A stretch of 64,000 bases of DNA from Metarhizium brunneum (GCF_013426205.1 NC_089428.1:2728001-2792000), one strand, 5' to 3'; positions 1 to 13,700 are shown, counted from the first letter of the stretch. Numbers and translations are program-made. Notes: generated by a model from the letters alone, not told the origin.

Positions 1-1337
1 GTTTGCAAACTTCAAGGCTCCCACCCCCATCCAGGCCGCGTCATGGCCCTCCACGCTGTCCGGCCGAGATGTCGTCGGCGTTGCAGAGACAGGCTCTGGC
101 AAGACCATGGCATTTGCTTTGCCTTGCGTCGAGTCCGTTTCCGCCATTGGTAAAAAGGGAACCAAGGCAGTCATTGTCTCGCCCACCCGCGAGCTAGCCA
201 TGCAGACGCATACGCAGCTGGCTTCATTGGCCGCGCTGGCCAAGTTGAAGTGCGTTTGCTTGTTCGGAGGCTCATCAAAAGACGAGCAGAGGGCAATGGT
301 AAACCGAGGTGCCGACATCATTGTGGCCACTCCTGGCCGCTTGAAAGACTTCATGTCCGACAGTACTGTTGATCTGAGTGGCTGTCAATTCGCCGTTCTG
401 GACGAGGCTGATCGCATGCTCGACAAGGGGTTCGAGGACGACATCAAACAAATTCTGGGTGCTTGCCTCGCCCGAGAGAGGAGACAGACGCTCATGTTTA
501 CTGCCACCTGGCCGCAGTCGGTCCAAGCTCTGGCGTCTACTTTCATGGTTGACCCCGTCAAGATCACCATTGGTTCAGGCGGCAAAGAAACCGAGAACGG
601 CTCCGTAGAACTGCAAGCCAACACCCGAATTAGCCAAAAAGTCGAGGTCGTGGACCCCAAGGACAAGGAGTTTCGCTTGCTCCAGATTTTGAAACAGCAC
701 CAGCAGGGCAAACAGAAGAACGACCGTATCCTGGTCTTCTGCCTGTACAAGAAGGAGGCCACTCGTGTAGAAAACTTCCTCAGCCGCAAGGGCATTCGCG
801 TTGGCGGCATACATGGTGATTTGAAGCAAGAGCAGCGAACACGCAGCTTGGAAGCCTTCAAGACTGGCCAGACTCCTGTGCTCGTCGCGACCGACGTCGC
901 CGCGCGTGGATTGGATATTCCCGAAGTTAAGCTGGTAATAAACGTTACCGTGCGTGGACTACCTGATGCGTCTTTGAACGGCCCGGGCGATTGCTAACTG
1001 TGACGACTAGTTCCCTTTGACGATTGAGGATTATGTTCACCGAATCGGCCGTACCGGCCGGGCTGGCAAGACCGGCGAGGCACACACCCTATTTACAGTC
1101 CAAGACAAGGCACACTCTGGCTCGTAAGTTCTGCACCGACGCAAAAATCTTGTCAGTTCTTCTTCTAACGTGTACTTGTGCAGCCTGGTCAACATTCTCA
1201 GGGGCGCCAATCAACCCGTCCCCGACGATCTGCTCAAGTTTGGCACGACTGTCAAGAAGAAGACTCACGACATGTACGGATCATTCTTCAAAGATGTAGA
1301 CATGACACAAAAGGCGACAAAGATTACGTTTGACTAG
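1..1337 (+). CDS. dbp3: ATP-dependent RNA helicase Dbp3 (3' part)
   Basis: DEAD-box helicase; the family acts in the nucleolus in 60S ribosomal subunit assembly. The 5' end lies outside the window and translation is open from base 2. Exons are 2-949, 1011-1123 and 1184-1337; the introns begin GTGCGT and GTAAGT and end in TAG and CAG. Visible motifs, in order: the Q-motif region (APTPIQ), Walker A (AETGSGKT), motif Ia (PTREL), DEAD box (DEADRML), motif III changed to TAT (FTATWP), motif V ([12 protein letters not shown]) and motif VI ([13 protein letters not shown]). The tail ending in KITFD and the FTATWP motif are characteristic of Dbp3 rather than Dbp2. It is a housekeeping gene and has no evident link to the clusters downstream. 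Confidence 0.93.
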
Positions 1338-1973
1338 GATGCCCTTGGTTTGGTCCATCTCCTGGTAGCATTTCTTTTGCACATTTTACATGGCAATATT
1401 TTGGGCGTTCATATTTGGTGGCTTTTTCAGGTACGAGTAGACTGGCAGCATTTGAAGGGCTATCGCCTCTTGGGGCCCATCATGGGTATCAAATACTTGT
1501 ATGGCGTAACGCAGCTTAGAAAAGTTCATCTTGGACTGATGACAAATACATGTACACAAGTCTAAATAGCTGGCGGAACAGCACGGCCAACATGCTTTGC
1601 ACGTGTCATGGTTAACGCCGGGTCTGCTACATCAGAATATGAGGTTAGAGTGAGCCGATCAAAGTCGACAGAGATATCGTCGCAGTGCTTGAGATCCAGG
1701 GACCTGATAGTTACAGTCACATTCTTTTGCCCAAAAAGAAAGGCTCAAGCAAGCTCCGCACAAGATGATACACTGTCACTCTAACTTGAGGCGTTGCCAC
1801 AGTTATATTGCGATGCCACGAAGAGCAACGTAGAGAAGGAAAGTCTAGCTTCTATCCTTGACCAAGTGTTATATTGAAAATATGGTTAAAGAATTTCATA
1901 TGAGTTTCCTACATGACTCTCCTAGTCGCCAAGATGGCGATGGCCCTGAATTGTCCGGCGACTTGCCAATGGC
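1338..1973. other. intergenic, convergent 3' ends
   Basis: Spacer between the converging dbp3 and subtilase genes. It should hold both 3' UTRs. I see no gene, repeat or RNA in it. Confidence 0.5.
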
Positions 1974-3673
1974 CTATGCGGCAGCAGCGGGCATGCTTTG
2001 GTTCGAAGAGACAGGTTGAGGCTCGTGACCGTCGAAACAGGCCTTTGTATTCGGGTATTCGATGGCCCATATGGGTTTCGGCTTTTCGTCAAAGCCCTCA
2101 CAGATAAACTTGGTGCCACAAAATTCCTCGTCATACTTCTCGGTGCCACACGCCTCCGGACATTTGGCACTGATGTCAGTTTCATCGCACCGCTCGTGAC
2201 GGACAATCGTTGGCTTTTCAATCCAAGGTAGAATGGGTGGTGGTTCATGGGCATCGAGACATTCCTGGGCGCTTTTAAAGAAGCCTTTCTTGGGGGTTGT
2301 AGGCTTACCTCTGTCGTAAGAATCACAGTAGCGGGCGGTGCCGCAATTTGCATCGCTATAGTAGAAGCTGCCACAAGGAGTAACTCTATCAACTAAATAG
2401 CCTTCAGGAGAGAGCCAAGGGAGCTTCTTGACCTTGTTTGCAATGGCAGGATCCAGTCTACCTGCCAGTCCGTTGGTGGCAATAAGGGTGGTCGTGTTGG
2501 GATCCGTCCAATGGACTCGGGACCCCGTTTCCTCGGCAAGACTTATCAGCCGGGACATGACCTTGGCAGGCTCAGTGATGCCCTCGAGGGCCATGATGTA
2601 TGCAGCGAGGCCAGCAACGTGGGGAGCAGCTATCATGACCACAGTTAGCTTCTTGAGACTACCCATTACCATGTGTATCGAGTGAATAGGCACGTACCCT
2701 GGCTTGTGCCATCATAAAGTCTTTTGTCGGTATCGGAAGCAGGACCTGCACTCCTTATTCCAACGCCAGGAGCGTAGATGGTAACCGAGGAACCCCAGTT
2801 TGAATTGGGCCAGTGGAAATCAGTGTCATCATATATTGCTGCAACGGTGATGATTTTTGGATGCCTTGCGGGGGAGTAGTTTCCGGCATCTTTCTGTACG
2901 TTGAGTAGACAAGTTAGTCTCGTGCTACTGGGCTTTTGCATCAATTTTCGAGGACCAGACATGAGAAAACCTACATTATTGTTGCCAGCACTAACCACCA
3001 CCACCACCCCTGAATCAACGGCTTCTTCAAATTTCTGATCGACCTCGTTGGAGGCGTCAATGTGCATTGACATGCAGATGACGGCTTTCCCTTGGATGCC
3101 CTTCTTTTTGACATCTTCAATGACAAAATCCGCTGCCTTTATCATCTGTGATGCGTTCTTGCTGTCTATTCTGACAGCTACAAGCTTTACCTTCTTGGCG
3201 ACGCCATACGTTGCGCCACCAATAATTCCAGCGATATGGGTTCCGTGACCATCATAGTCACGTTCCTGTACTCTTGGTTATGCAAGCCCGATTATTCTCC
3301 TTTTGGATTGTTGGCTTACATTTCTAGGTAATATGGTTGAAAATATAGCGCCATAACTGGCACGCCCTCCAAACTCCTTATGCGTGAGACGAATGCCTCC
3401 ATCGATCACGTAGACCGTGATTCCTTCACCCGCCGATTCATCGTAGGTGTAGTTGGAGACGCCCTGAATTGCGTTGTTCGAGAGGCGGACAAGGTTAGCG
3501 GGAGCATTCGACTGGCTGACCAGGGTACCGCGTGTACCACGTTTATCGCACTCAATAGAGCCGTTCTCGCTAGTCTGATTGGCAGTGGGGATGCTAGCGT
3601 CTCGAGGAACAAGCCCGGATGATGCCAGGCTTGCCGACAGAAGGAGGCCAACGAGGCCGTGAAGGGACTTCAT
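1974..3673 (-). CDS. secreted subtilisin-like serine protease with Cys-rich tail
   Basis: Peptidase S8, proteinase K-like fold, 498 residues. Exons on the minus strand are 3673-3320, 3265-2975, 2893-2698 and 2629-1974; all junctions keep frame. A hydrophobic signal peptide (about residues 1-20) is followed by only about 50 residues before the catalytic core. The usual I9 inhibitor propeptide is not recognisable. The triad is Asp91 (VYVIDGG), His125 (DGHGTHIAG) and Ser279 (GTSQAAPHVAG, split by the last intron); the oxyanion Asn lies in the SAGNNN stretch. After the core, about 130 residues form a Cys-rich extension with two related units, each holding a CGT..Y/F.C pattern and ending in CLDAHEPPP or CFDGHEPQP. 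The gene likely encodes an extracellular protease; substrate unknown. Confidence 0.9.
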
Positions 3674-6465
3674 AATGAGGGCTATTCAAAGGTCCTTGAT
3701 TGGGAGCGAAGATGAGAGCAATGATGGATCAGACAAAGTAGTAGTAGCGAACCTAGCCGAGACTTTTAATACCCATTCTTCGGCCTCCAAGGTGCACAGG
3801 TTGATATGAATATCTCACCGGACTGATGCGTTATCGCAACAGCCAAGATGTCTGAGATTATAGCCGTGCATAGCTATCGCCCACTCTCTGTATGAAAGGA
3901 GAGCTGAGGAATGCATTGATACCTACGGCGGCAGATGCTGCATTGAGAATTCGAGACAGGGTTGTTCAAAATATACAGGATATGGTCTTACTGGGCAGGG
4001 TCTGGTCTGCATGACCGAGTCATGACCTTGTATGCCCTCATGGATCAATTAGTAATTTGGAGCTCTTGTACATACTGAATACTCAAGTCAGGGAATAAAG
4101 GCTGTGAACGAAGTTGGCTCCAGTACGCTGGGTGCTGAAGGGATCCAGGCAGACCAGACATTTATTGAAACCAGACTGCACCAGATATGTCAATGGTTTC
4201 CATCAAGTCTGGTTGGAGGCGCCACACTGCGCGGTGCTGCTGGGCCTGGCATTGTGGAAATGCATTGTAAAGCATTTGATTGTCTCCTTCATGCAAAGCT
4301 ACATGTGCACACTCTCACACGCCATATGCATTATAATTGCGCATCTATTCGCGGTGTAAGCGGACAGGGGCTTTGCTTGATGGCGGCCTGACTTGCTGTG
4401 GCTCCGTGTACCAAGAGCACAACGTTGCATATGAGTCTATATTGCCCAACGGTGTCATGTTGTCGGCGGACTGGCCATTCCAGACCGGCATGAGATGCAG
4501 GGTATGTAGCGTCAAGTGCGGAACGAGTCCGGTGCACTTGCGAGGACAGACAGTTCTTGCACCAGACCTGCTCTAATACAATTTGATGTGCTCCATGCTA
4601 GACACTCACGAGACAACATTGAGGTCAAGTGCCACCTTGACCGTACCAACGTAGCCTCTGCCTATTATATTGACGGATGCACCCGGCCAAAGTGCTGAGC
4701 TGATAGCGCAACCAGACCTTTAGCCAGAATTAAAACTCGGGTGGATACGAAGCATGACAATACATATGTACAGTCCACCCCCTGAATTATTCTTTATGCG
4801 TCATCTGACAAGATAGCTGGTAGCAAGAGGTAGTATATTAACTGTAGCTTATATTTTTATTAAGAGATTAAGTGTTAAGAGAGGTTTTATATAACTCTTT
4901 TTTTAAATTCATGATTAACCCGCCTATTAGGTTGCGCATATAAAATAATTCAAGGGTTGGACTGTACATATAGTCGTCCCACCACCCTTGTCCTGACATA
5001 GTATCCCTATAGTGCGGCATTTCTAGTCGCGAAAGACAACCAGACTCTAGTACTTGTATTTGGGCGGGAGGCAGGATAGCTCGGCTGTGACTTGAAGCAG
5101 CAGACACCACGTACGGTTCTATGCATAAACTCCATCTTGGCGCATGATTTAAATGCCCAACATCAACGCATCGCGGTATTCTTCCCTTTGCTCCACGTCA
5201 TGACCCTTGCCCTTGTCTGTTTTGAATTCTCTTAGCCGAGCCTTTCACAACCCAATTGGCTTCTATCACATCTTCCGATACTATCCTATATCTGTCCATC
5301 ATAATAAACCAAGTCTTAGCCACCTCACAGTCCCAATACAAACCCGACCGCTTTCGCATTAGCCTACACAACCCAGTACAATTGCTAGGGTCCAGCTTCA
5401 TCTAAATTATCGCCGCTAAATCCATTTGAACCGGGCTTTGTTATTCGTTTAGCCAAACTTCCTTCTTTATGCCTGGCGGCTCTGACCGGACTTAATCGGA
5501 CCCTCTGTGACTCTCAACCAAATCCTAATTGAATGTGCCCTAGAAAAAGCAACCATCATGACTAGACCAACAGCCTTTAGTTGTCACCTTTGTGATATTG
5601 ATAGCACGTGTATCTGATAAACGTGACATTATGCGTCATCAGAATATCTCTGGGCGTACGGGCCCGCGCCTACTCGATAACCTCGAAGAATATTTGCTCA
5701 CAGATCGGTCCTACGGAATCTAGCTGACCGAGGTTGCGCAGCCATCAAGGCCCTGTGAGTAACAAAGTTAAGAATTATGCGTAATTAGGGAATTCAAAGG
5801 ACTATGCACTGTATGCTTGGGACGCGAGGGGCGAACGCGAAGGCCAGCATTGTATATAACCAGTGAGTTGCATTACCGCTGCGGCTTATGCGTCTTCGTA
5901 AGCATTGGCAAGTATACGAACTACGTTTCAGCCTCTTCGCTGCTGCGACAAGGGCTCAATAGAGGGCTTGGAGTCAATAGCTCAATTCATCTAATCACAG
6001 TCTTTGGTATCAAAGTTCCTTGGGTTTCCTCAAGGCCTCGTTGACCAAAGGGGTCTTTAAATACAACAAGTCGGTGAGGGACTTTGCCCTAGTCTCGTGA
6101 CCGTAGCCATCGTGTAACCGGCCAATTCCGTGTGACAGCTGCTGATCCTTGCTTATCTATATGGTCTGATATTACGTATGGGGAGACTCTCGCTTAGCCA
6201 CGGCGAACAATGGTCTTCTGGCAGTATTTCAGGCTCTTTCACAGCATCCGAAGTTACCTACACCTGTGTAACTTACCTGCTGAGTTGATATCGATAAATG
6301 CAGCTGCTCATGGTGACAATCCGTAGGCGTCTACTACCATTTGCACCCTGCGGCTTAACAGGTATAAAAACTCAACATTACGACAAAGACAAATGGATTA
6401 GTGCATTAATAAAACTCAATCTCCGTATGCTGACAATTATGTCCCATATTTGCCCAATGCAAATG
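3674..6465. other. gene-poor intergenic region
   Basis: No open frame here shows family resemblance, codon bias or splice logic. The first 100 bases upstream of 3673 are the subtilase promoter. Around 4750-5160 the sequence becomes AT-rich. A short minus-strand frame at 5198-5401 vaguely resembles a decayed pogo/Fot1-type transposase, but I do not call it. Confidence 0.4.
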
Positions 6466-8616
6466 CTAACACACCTGATATTCTTCAGGAATATGCTCAG
6501 GCCATGCATCAACGCCATCCAAGATTGCAATGCCCATGCCGCCCATTAAATGAAGCTCGATATGACAATGAAATAGCCATGGGCCCGGATTATCCACAAA
6601 GTATCTGAAAACACTCCAGTATGCCTCGCCGCCAATTGAGAATGCTGTGATCCATGTATCACGTAAGCCAGGCGTCTCCAAGTTGAAATCCTGGGGCCGT
6701 TCTTGAATAGCCTCTTCGACGCTAGTATAATTCCAAACTCCTGTTCCGAAACCAATTCTCCAAGTTTTGCTGCCATGCTTATGCATAAAATGCTCAAATG
6801 ATGATGTATCTCCTGGTAGAGTAGAGACTTGCAGAATGAGATCAACCCAAGACCCGTTCTTGGTACGGAGCACTAGGCCATCATTCTCGGTGTCGCGGGT
6901 TGCGTTGGGGTAAAACAACAAAGGATCATCGTTTTGAAAATCAACGGGATACAAGTACTTGGTGTTCATGGTGTAATTGTAGGGGGCGCCAACGCGGCCA
7001 AGCACCAGGAGATGCTCCTCGTCGGCGTTACCGGGTCGGGGCTTATTTGGAGGCCACGGCGACATGTGGTCTGTATCCAGTTGCCATGGAAAGAATGAAT
7101 TCTTCTCGACATCGGGTGAAGTCGGGTTGCCTCCATAAGACAGGTATGCCTTGCCCGCCTTCTCCTCACGTTCGCACCCTTTGTAAACCATTTCGGCAAA
7201 GCCCCCTAGTACTTGCGAAGCCCCAGAGTTGGGTATGCGCATTGTATATTTTCCCGGTTCCTGATCTAGTTTTATCATGACCGAAAAGGTCTCACCGGCG
7301 GACATGACTGCCGAGACAAACTTTCTGGGGTTGACGTAGTTGCCATCAATCTCGTACAGCCAAAATTCGTGTGAATCCACGGAAAAGGTAATCTGGGCAA
7401 TCGTGGCGGCAGCTACAAAATGCATACTAACCCAGCCGTTGTTTTTTGACGGGTCAACGACGATTGTTGCATTCTCGTGCCTGGATGCGACGCAGCCTTC
7501 TTGGACGCGTGGTGGTATGAGATCTGGGCGTTTAGTGATGTTCCAGGGGCCACCTTGGACTTGGTCAAGATCCGCTGGGAAACACCTAGAAACAAGCGAG
7601 TTAGTGCCAATGTCATGATGTAAGGAAGTGGTAATTTGGACGTCTAGCATCATACCCTTTGTCTGAGACCTCGGTGCCTGGTGGGAAAGCGTCCTCAACC
7701 AGACCGGGAGCAAGCTCTGCTTGAAGAAACTTTTGGCCCGGGCAGTAAACCTCTCCCTTTCCGTTGACCAAAATGCTATCGAGACAACTTTTCAAAAAAT
7801 GTTAGCTGCGAAATAAATGTGTCCTGGGGGCGACGTAAGCGTACAATACGAGGAGGCCCGAATCAGTAGATATCTTCCAGTACTCTTCCGAGGTGTACTG
7901 GCTCCAATCCGACACGACCAGATATTCTGGATCGTATGCGGCGTTCTCCATAGCTTTAATGTCGTCTTTGTCCTGGCTTATTTGACTCCACAATCCTGTG
8001 CGGTCTCCCTTTGGCCTACGTGCTTGCGACTTAGCATCATGCATGTGAAAACGTCTTGGGATGCCGGTAAGACTAACCGAATGTGAATTGCTCCATAAAG
8101 CCCGTCAACAAGAGACATTTTCTCGTGAGAGTGGTACCAGTGATTTCCAGGAGGAGACGCCTTGAATCTGTATACAAACTTGTTGCCGGGCTGGATAGGT
8201 CGTTGGCTGAGACCGGGAGTGCCATCAGACCAAGGAGTGTCTTTTTGACTGGAACAAGTGCTCGCCATTAGAGGGATGCTATTATTCGCGGAAAGGACTC
8301 AACTTACTCGAGGCCATGCCAATGTACAGTAACATTTTTAGCCATTTCATTATAAACGGTTACCTATTGCGCGCCTTTGCGTTAGCATCACCGCATGAAC
8401 CAACCTGGACAAGCAAACACTCACTTCGATATCATCATCTTCGTCCCAGACAAGCGTTGGGCTGGGAAATTGCCCATTCGTGTAAATGAGTTCTCTGGCC
8501 TGTCCATTGGGAGCGCCCTCCTTCCAAGTAATGCGCAATGTTTCTTTGACCGTTTTTGCCCAAGCATTGGTGAAAAATAAAGCCACTATTAGTAGCAGAC
8601 GCGCAAAGCGGCTCAT
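6466..8616 (-). CDS. multicopper oxidase (laccase) of the pigment locus
   Basis: Laccase-like oxidase, 613 residues, six exons on the minus strand: 8616-8425, 8363-8308, 8248-8078, 8015-7845, 7787-7656 and 7585-6466. It begins with a signal peptide (residues 1-20, ending NAWA). All four copper motifs are present: HWHG at about residue 78, WYHSHE, an L3 variant reading HFMHKHG (Phe replaces the usual Pro), and L4 [12 protein letters not shown]. Such enzymes polymerise phenolic polyketides in the spore wall. It is divergent from the EthD gene and sits next to the PKS, the arrangement known for the Metarhizium conidial-pigment clusters (Pks, EthD, Mlac). I cannot tell whether this is the Pks1 or the Pks2 version. 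The stop follows EEYQVC; a GTGTGT there could instead be a donor to a further short exon. Confidence 0.9.
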
Positions 8617-9484
8617 GGTAACGATGGCGAAAGTGTAGTAGAAAACGAATGTTTAATTGAGGCAGTTCGAATCATGCACCCGAGACTGGCAATTCTGTAA
8701 CGACTGACGATGCTGTTCAAATATCGCGAAACGCAGGCAAAAAATGCACGCGCTTTTGAGAAAGAAATCCCTTTGAGGGAGATTACTTGATCGGGAGGGA
8801 AAGCCATGATATTCGTGTGCTGAGGTGATGCTGGCATGCACAAGTGATGGTGCGAGCGATACTGGCATGCAGGGCGAACTAGACGCTTTCATCGGCGGTT
8901 CGAAATGTTTCAAAGACCTGCCCGATCCAGCATCCCTCGAGCATCCCTGGCTCCTACTACTGTCACATGTGGCGATTCTTTTCGGAACATTGATGAACGA
9001 GTTCTAACATTGAACGAGTTAGTTCCGCTGCTTCCCATTGGCGCATCACCCAGGAGATGAAAACGGCGACAACAATAAACAGAAGCAACGCCGTTAACGT
9101 CATAATAGGACGCGTTCGAATGAAAAGGGATGAAATTACTTTTTTATTTAAGCTCTTGCTCGGTTTCCGGTTGCGGCATGAGACAAAGTCTACCGTTGTG
9201 CGCCACCAACTACCGGCAACGGGTATTTGACTCATTCCGTCAGCGCGTGGCAAACCCAAATTCCGCCTTCAGAACTTTGGAACCAAGTAGAGCCGAATCA
9301 GGACCGTCTTGGAAAAACAACAACGCGTTCGGATTTGCCATGATCGTCGCGCAACACGCCGAGACATTTCCTCTGCCATGTGGGTTATTTATAGTACTCC
9401 GAGTTGCCGACTCCCCTGCATCGCCGATCAGCACTGTATTCTAGACCTTTTGCTTCTTCTTCTCTCCTGCGACCCAAGGACACA
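8617..9484. promoter_or_regulatory. divergent promoter region, laccase / EthD
   Basis: The two genes start back to back here, so this 868-bp segment must serve both. On the EthD side a TTATTTATAG at 9385-9394 lies about 90 bp before the ATG. It is followed by a pyrimidine tract just upstream of the start, a usual filamentous-fungal promoter layout. No specific regulator site was identified. Confidence 0.45.
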
Positions 9485-10050
9485 ATGGCCATCTCCGACT
9501 CGCTTTCCCCCGAACCGCAGCAGCTGCTATGTCTCACCATTACTGCGTATCGCAAACCCGGGATGAGCGAGGCGGCCTACCGAGAGTACATGACCAAGAC
9601 CCACGCTCCCTTGGTCAGCGGCCTCATGGAAGAGTATGGCATTGTTCGGTACAACATGGTAAGCTGTCTATTCCTCCTTGGGCAACTATGGGAACATTGA
9701 ACAGCTTCTTACACCGCGCAAGACCCACAACAACAGTAAAAGTCGGCCATTGCTGTTCCAGCTGTACGACCCCGAGTTCTCCAAGCTGTCCGACTATGAT
9801 TGCATTGTTCAATTCGTGTTCCGTCGCATGGAGGATTTTCTGCGGATGAAAAGTGACCCGCGCTTCTTGGAGAAGGTGGCCCCTGATCACCAAAAGTTTG
9901 CCGACACTGCGAGATCCACGTAAGTAACTTCTGCAGCCATCTGACTACGTTGCAATCCAAGGGCGGCTAATAATTCAATTCACACCATCTAGCATGACCA
10001 TTGGCTATTTTGAAGAATTTCTGGAGAATGGCAAGGTTGTACCTAAATAA
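9485..10050 (+). CDS. EthD-domain protein, pigment tailoring
   Basis: Small dimeric alpha/beta-barrel protein of the EthD family, 142 residues, in three exons: 9485-9658, 9723-9919 and 9993-10050. The start at 9485 (MAISDSL) follows a CT-rich leader; an in-frame upstream ATG at 9404 is possible but falls inside the promoter. Family hallmarks are visible: an N-terminal strand ([14 protein letters not shown]), [13 protein letters not shown], the central [20 protein letters not shown], and PDHQKFADT before the C-terminal TIGYFEEF. Relatives in fungal non-reducing PKS clusters act as decarboxylases, dehydratases or oxygenases on the released aromatic polyketide. It sits between the laccase and the PKS and probably modifies the PKS product before oxidation. 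Confidence 0.88.
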
Positions 10051-10732
10051 AGGGCACTCAAATCATAGCGTGGCAATAAAGCTTACAGCAAGTTTACTTT
10101 GGTAATTGTAAAGCACATTTCGTAGCAAATAGAGTTTAAACGTGGTGTCAAGATACGTCCTATCCAACCTGCCACGGTGTGCTTGCTTGTTTCGTGGTTG
10201 CCTGTAGTCTTTGGAATGTACAAGGGCGCTAAAGTTCGCGTTGGACAAGGGAAACTTTGATCTAGCCAACTACAGCAAACCGGAATCACCCTTAGTATGT
10301 CTTGCGAATTTTAGGCTATTGTCCATCGATTCGTGATTCTGCCCTTGTTGTCTTGGCGATCGTGCCGTGAACTTGGATCCATTCTACGTGACAAGTAACT
10401 TCTGCTATCTACTAAGCACAAGCCCCGACAGCGTTGACGCCAAACCTAGACCGACGTTCCAGGCCGTTATTCTCGAACTTGTGACCTAACGTCTTGTAGT
10501 AATAAAGTTTCAAACACTCGGATCTTACTATTCCCTGGCCATGACATGGTATGCGTGTGACCTCATGATTATTAACCGTGACCACTTGGTAAGCAATCTC
10601 ATTGCTCAATGTACTTAAGCCAAACCCGAGTAAAACAAATAAAAACGCTGTGAATTCAATGTCTGTGCTCAAGCATCTCTACAGACCTAATGATCTTGTG
10701 TCTGTTGAACCGGGTGCAGCCTTCGGATCAAC
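10051..10732. promoter_or_regulatory. EthD 3' region and PKS promoter
   Basis: Spacer of 682 bp between co-directional genes. It should hold the EthD 3' UTR and the PKS promoter. No gene-like frame or clear TATA box is evident. Confidence 0.35.
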
Positions 10733-13700
10733 ATGAACCACGTGACGATCAAGCAGTCTGATACTAGGGCTGACCCCTTTCGAGTCTTCATTTTTGGGGA
10801 CCAGAGTAGCTGTAATTTATCCAATTTGCAGCTGCTTCTTTTCAAAAAAAGCAATGTCTACTTGGCGTCCTTTATCGATCAAGTCAACCTCACCTTGAGA
10901 CATGAAGTAGCTCGCCTCACGGCGGCAGAGCGCCAATCATTCCCTGCCTTTTCTAGTGTACAAAATCTGGTTGCTCGAGCGCTCAAGAAGGATACAAGCG
11001 TGGCCTTGGAGAGCACCTTGGCAACCATCTACCACTTGTGTTGCTTCATCAAGTAAGAGGCTCACTCCATCTCTGCTATCGCGACAAGACGACTTACACG
11101 TCACAGCTACTTTGGAGACGGCCAAGAGGCATATCCAACGGGCCCAACTACCCACGTCTCGGGGTTGTGTATTGGGGCATTGGCCGCAGCCGCGGTTAGC
11201 TCTTCAAAGTCGCTGGCTGAGTTGGTTCAGGCAGGTATCGATGCAGTCCGCGTGTCACTCAAAGTTGGCCTCTTGGTGGCTCGAACAGCAGCTTTGTTCA
11301 GTCATCAGGAGTCCAACGGGACCTCTTCGCCCCCTTGGTCATATGCCGTTCCCGACTCACAGCTGCCCCTGGCACTAGCTGAAGAAGCAATAGAGTCTTA
11401 TCAAGCCAAAACTGTGAGTAAAGCTCGCCGTGCCGCGTCACAAGTCACCATTTGCTAAGGAAATAGAACATTCCGCCTCTCTCATTGCCGTACATTAGCG
11501 CAAAGGGGCAGAACTCATGGACGGCCAGCGGACCGCCAGCAATTGTGCAGCACTTTCTGGAGACTTCGCAATTTGAAAAGACGTTGAGGTTGACGCCGCT
11601 TGCTGTGCATGCGCCATATCATGCGCCGCACATTTTCTCGGCCATAGATGTCCAGCATATTATCCGCGCTGTCGGTCCGGTTAGCAGTTTCTCAAGCAAG
11701 CTCTCTTTCATTTCTAGCTCGTCTAGCCGCAATCTGGCAACCGGCCTCAAGTTTCAAGACCTGCTCTACCGGGCTGTTGAGGACATTCTCATTCTACCTC
11801 TAGACCTGCGAGAGGCAGCTGAAAACATACGACTAGTTCTCGAAGCAACAGACAACGTGCAACAATGCGCCTTGTTCCCCATCTCAACCGGCGTCGGTCC
11901 AAGCCTCAAACAGTCGTTTTCGCCGGCCATGGCAAGTCGAGTCTCCATAGTCGACTGCATTATGGAACGTGTTGCAGCGGATGCCGGTCCAAAGTCCACT
12001 TCGGGCCCGAAGCCAAGCGAGTCCAAGATAGCCATCATTGGTATGTCTGGGAGATTCCCGGAATCCGCAGATGTTGAAGCGTTCTGGGACCTTCTACACC
12101 AAGGGCTCGATGTTCATCGACCTGTACCACCAGATAGATTCAACGGAGAATTGTACTACGATGTCACTGGCAAGCGGAAAAATACATGCAAGGTTATGCA
12201 CGGATGCTGGATCAACGACCCGGGCCTATTTGATGCCAAATTCTTTAACATTTCTCCAAAAGAAGCCGAACAGTCTGACCCTGGTCAGCGATTGGCTCTA
12301 GCAACCGCGTATGAGGCTCTTGAGGCGGCGGGCGTTGTTGCTGATAGAACACCCTCAACCCAGCGAGACCGGGTTGGCGTGTTTTACGGCATGACGAGCG
12401 ATGACTATAGAGAAGTCAGTTGTGGCCAGAATGTCGACACCTATTTCATACCAGGTAAGCACCAGGTCTAGGCCATGAGTTGTAACGAGATCAAAAGAAG
12501 CATTGACGTTGACTCTCCTCAGGGGGGAATCGAGCCTTTACACCGGGGAAAATTAACTACTTTTTCAAATATTGCGGCCCATCTGTAAGCGTTGATACTG
12601 CGTGGTAAGTTTCGATACGCTATTCGTGACAAGTCGGATTCTGCTAACATGACCATCTGCAAACAGCTCATCAAGTCTGGCCGCAATTCACTTGGCTTGC
12701 AATTCCATCTGGAGAAATGAATGCGACACAGCCATTGCTGGTGGTACAAATGTAATGTCGAATCCTGACAGCTTTGTAGGGTTGGATCGCGGATATTTTC
12801 TCTCACGAACAGGTACGTATGTTGAGATGACAATAGACGACGCACCGCTTACAATTGATAGGCAACTGTCACACTTTTGATGACGAGGCCGATGGCTATT
12901 GTCGTGCAGACGCGGTTGGCACTGTTATTTTGAAGAGGCTGGAGGATGCCATTGCAGATCACGACCCTATTCTCGGCGTCATTTCAGGCGCTCTCACAAA
13001 CCACTCTGCTGATGCCGTTTCCATTACGAGACCGCACTCCGGAGCTCAAGAGGAGATTTTCTCCAAACTACTTACCGAGTCCGGCGTCCACCCTCACCAA
13101 GTCAGCTATATAGAGATGCACGGCACTGGGACACAAGCCGGTGATGCGACGGAGATGACGTCCGTTCTGAATTGCTTCGCTCCATCAACGTCCACGAGGC
13201 GGCTGCCGCACGAAAGTCTTCACCTTGGCTCTACCAAAGCAAACGTCGGTCATTCCGAATCTGCATCCGGAGTGTCAGCCCTGATCAAGGTTCTGCTCAT
13301 GATGGAAAAAAATATCATTCCCCCTCACTGTGGCATCAAGGGCAAGATTAACCACAAGTTCCCGACTGATTTGGACGAACGCAACGTTCACATAGCCAAG
13401 ACGGCCACCCAGTGGAACAGGCGCAATGAGTTGAATAATATTCGCCGCGCCTTTGTGAATAACTTTTCTGCCGCGGGCGGCAACACCGCACTGCTCGTGG
13501 AAGACTATCCACTGCTTATCGCGGACTCATCACAACCAGATGGTCGGACGGCTCATGTGGTGACCGTATCTGCCAAATCTATCAAATCTCTCAAAGGAAA
13601 CTTGGAGAATTTAAAGAAGTTTGTTCAAAAGCAAGCATCCACCGAAGGCTTCTTACCCAAGCTGTCTTATACGACCACAGCTCGACGGATGCACCACCCA

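Noticed and set aside
4104..4391. Overlapping 80-95-codon plus-strand frames
   Set aside because: Short, His/Cys-rich shadow-like translations in a gene-poor spacer.
5198..5401. Possible decayed pogo/Fot1-like transposase fragment (minus strand)
   Set aside because: Only a weak resemblance over about 40 residues, with no terminal repeats or DDE motif visible.
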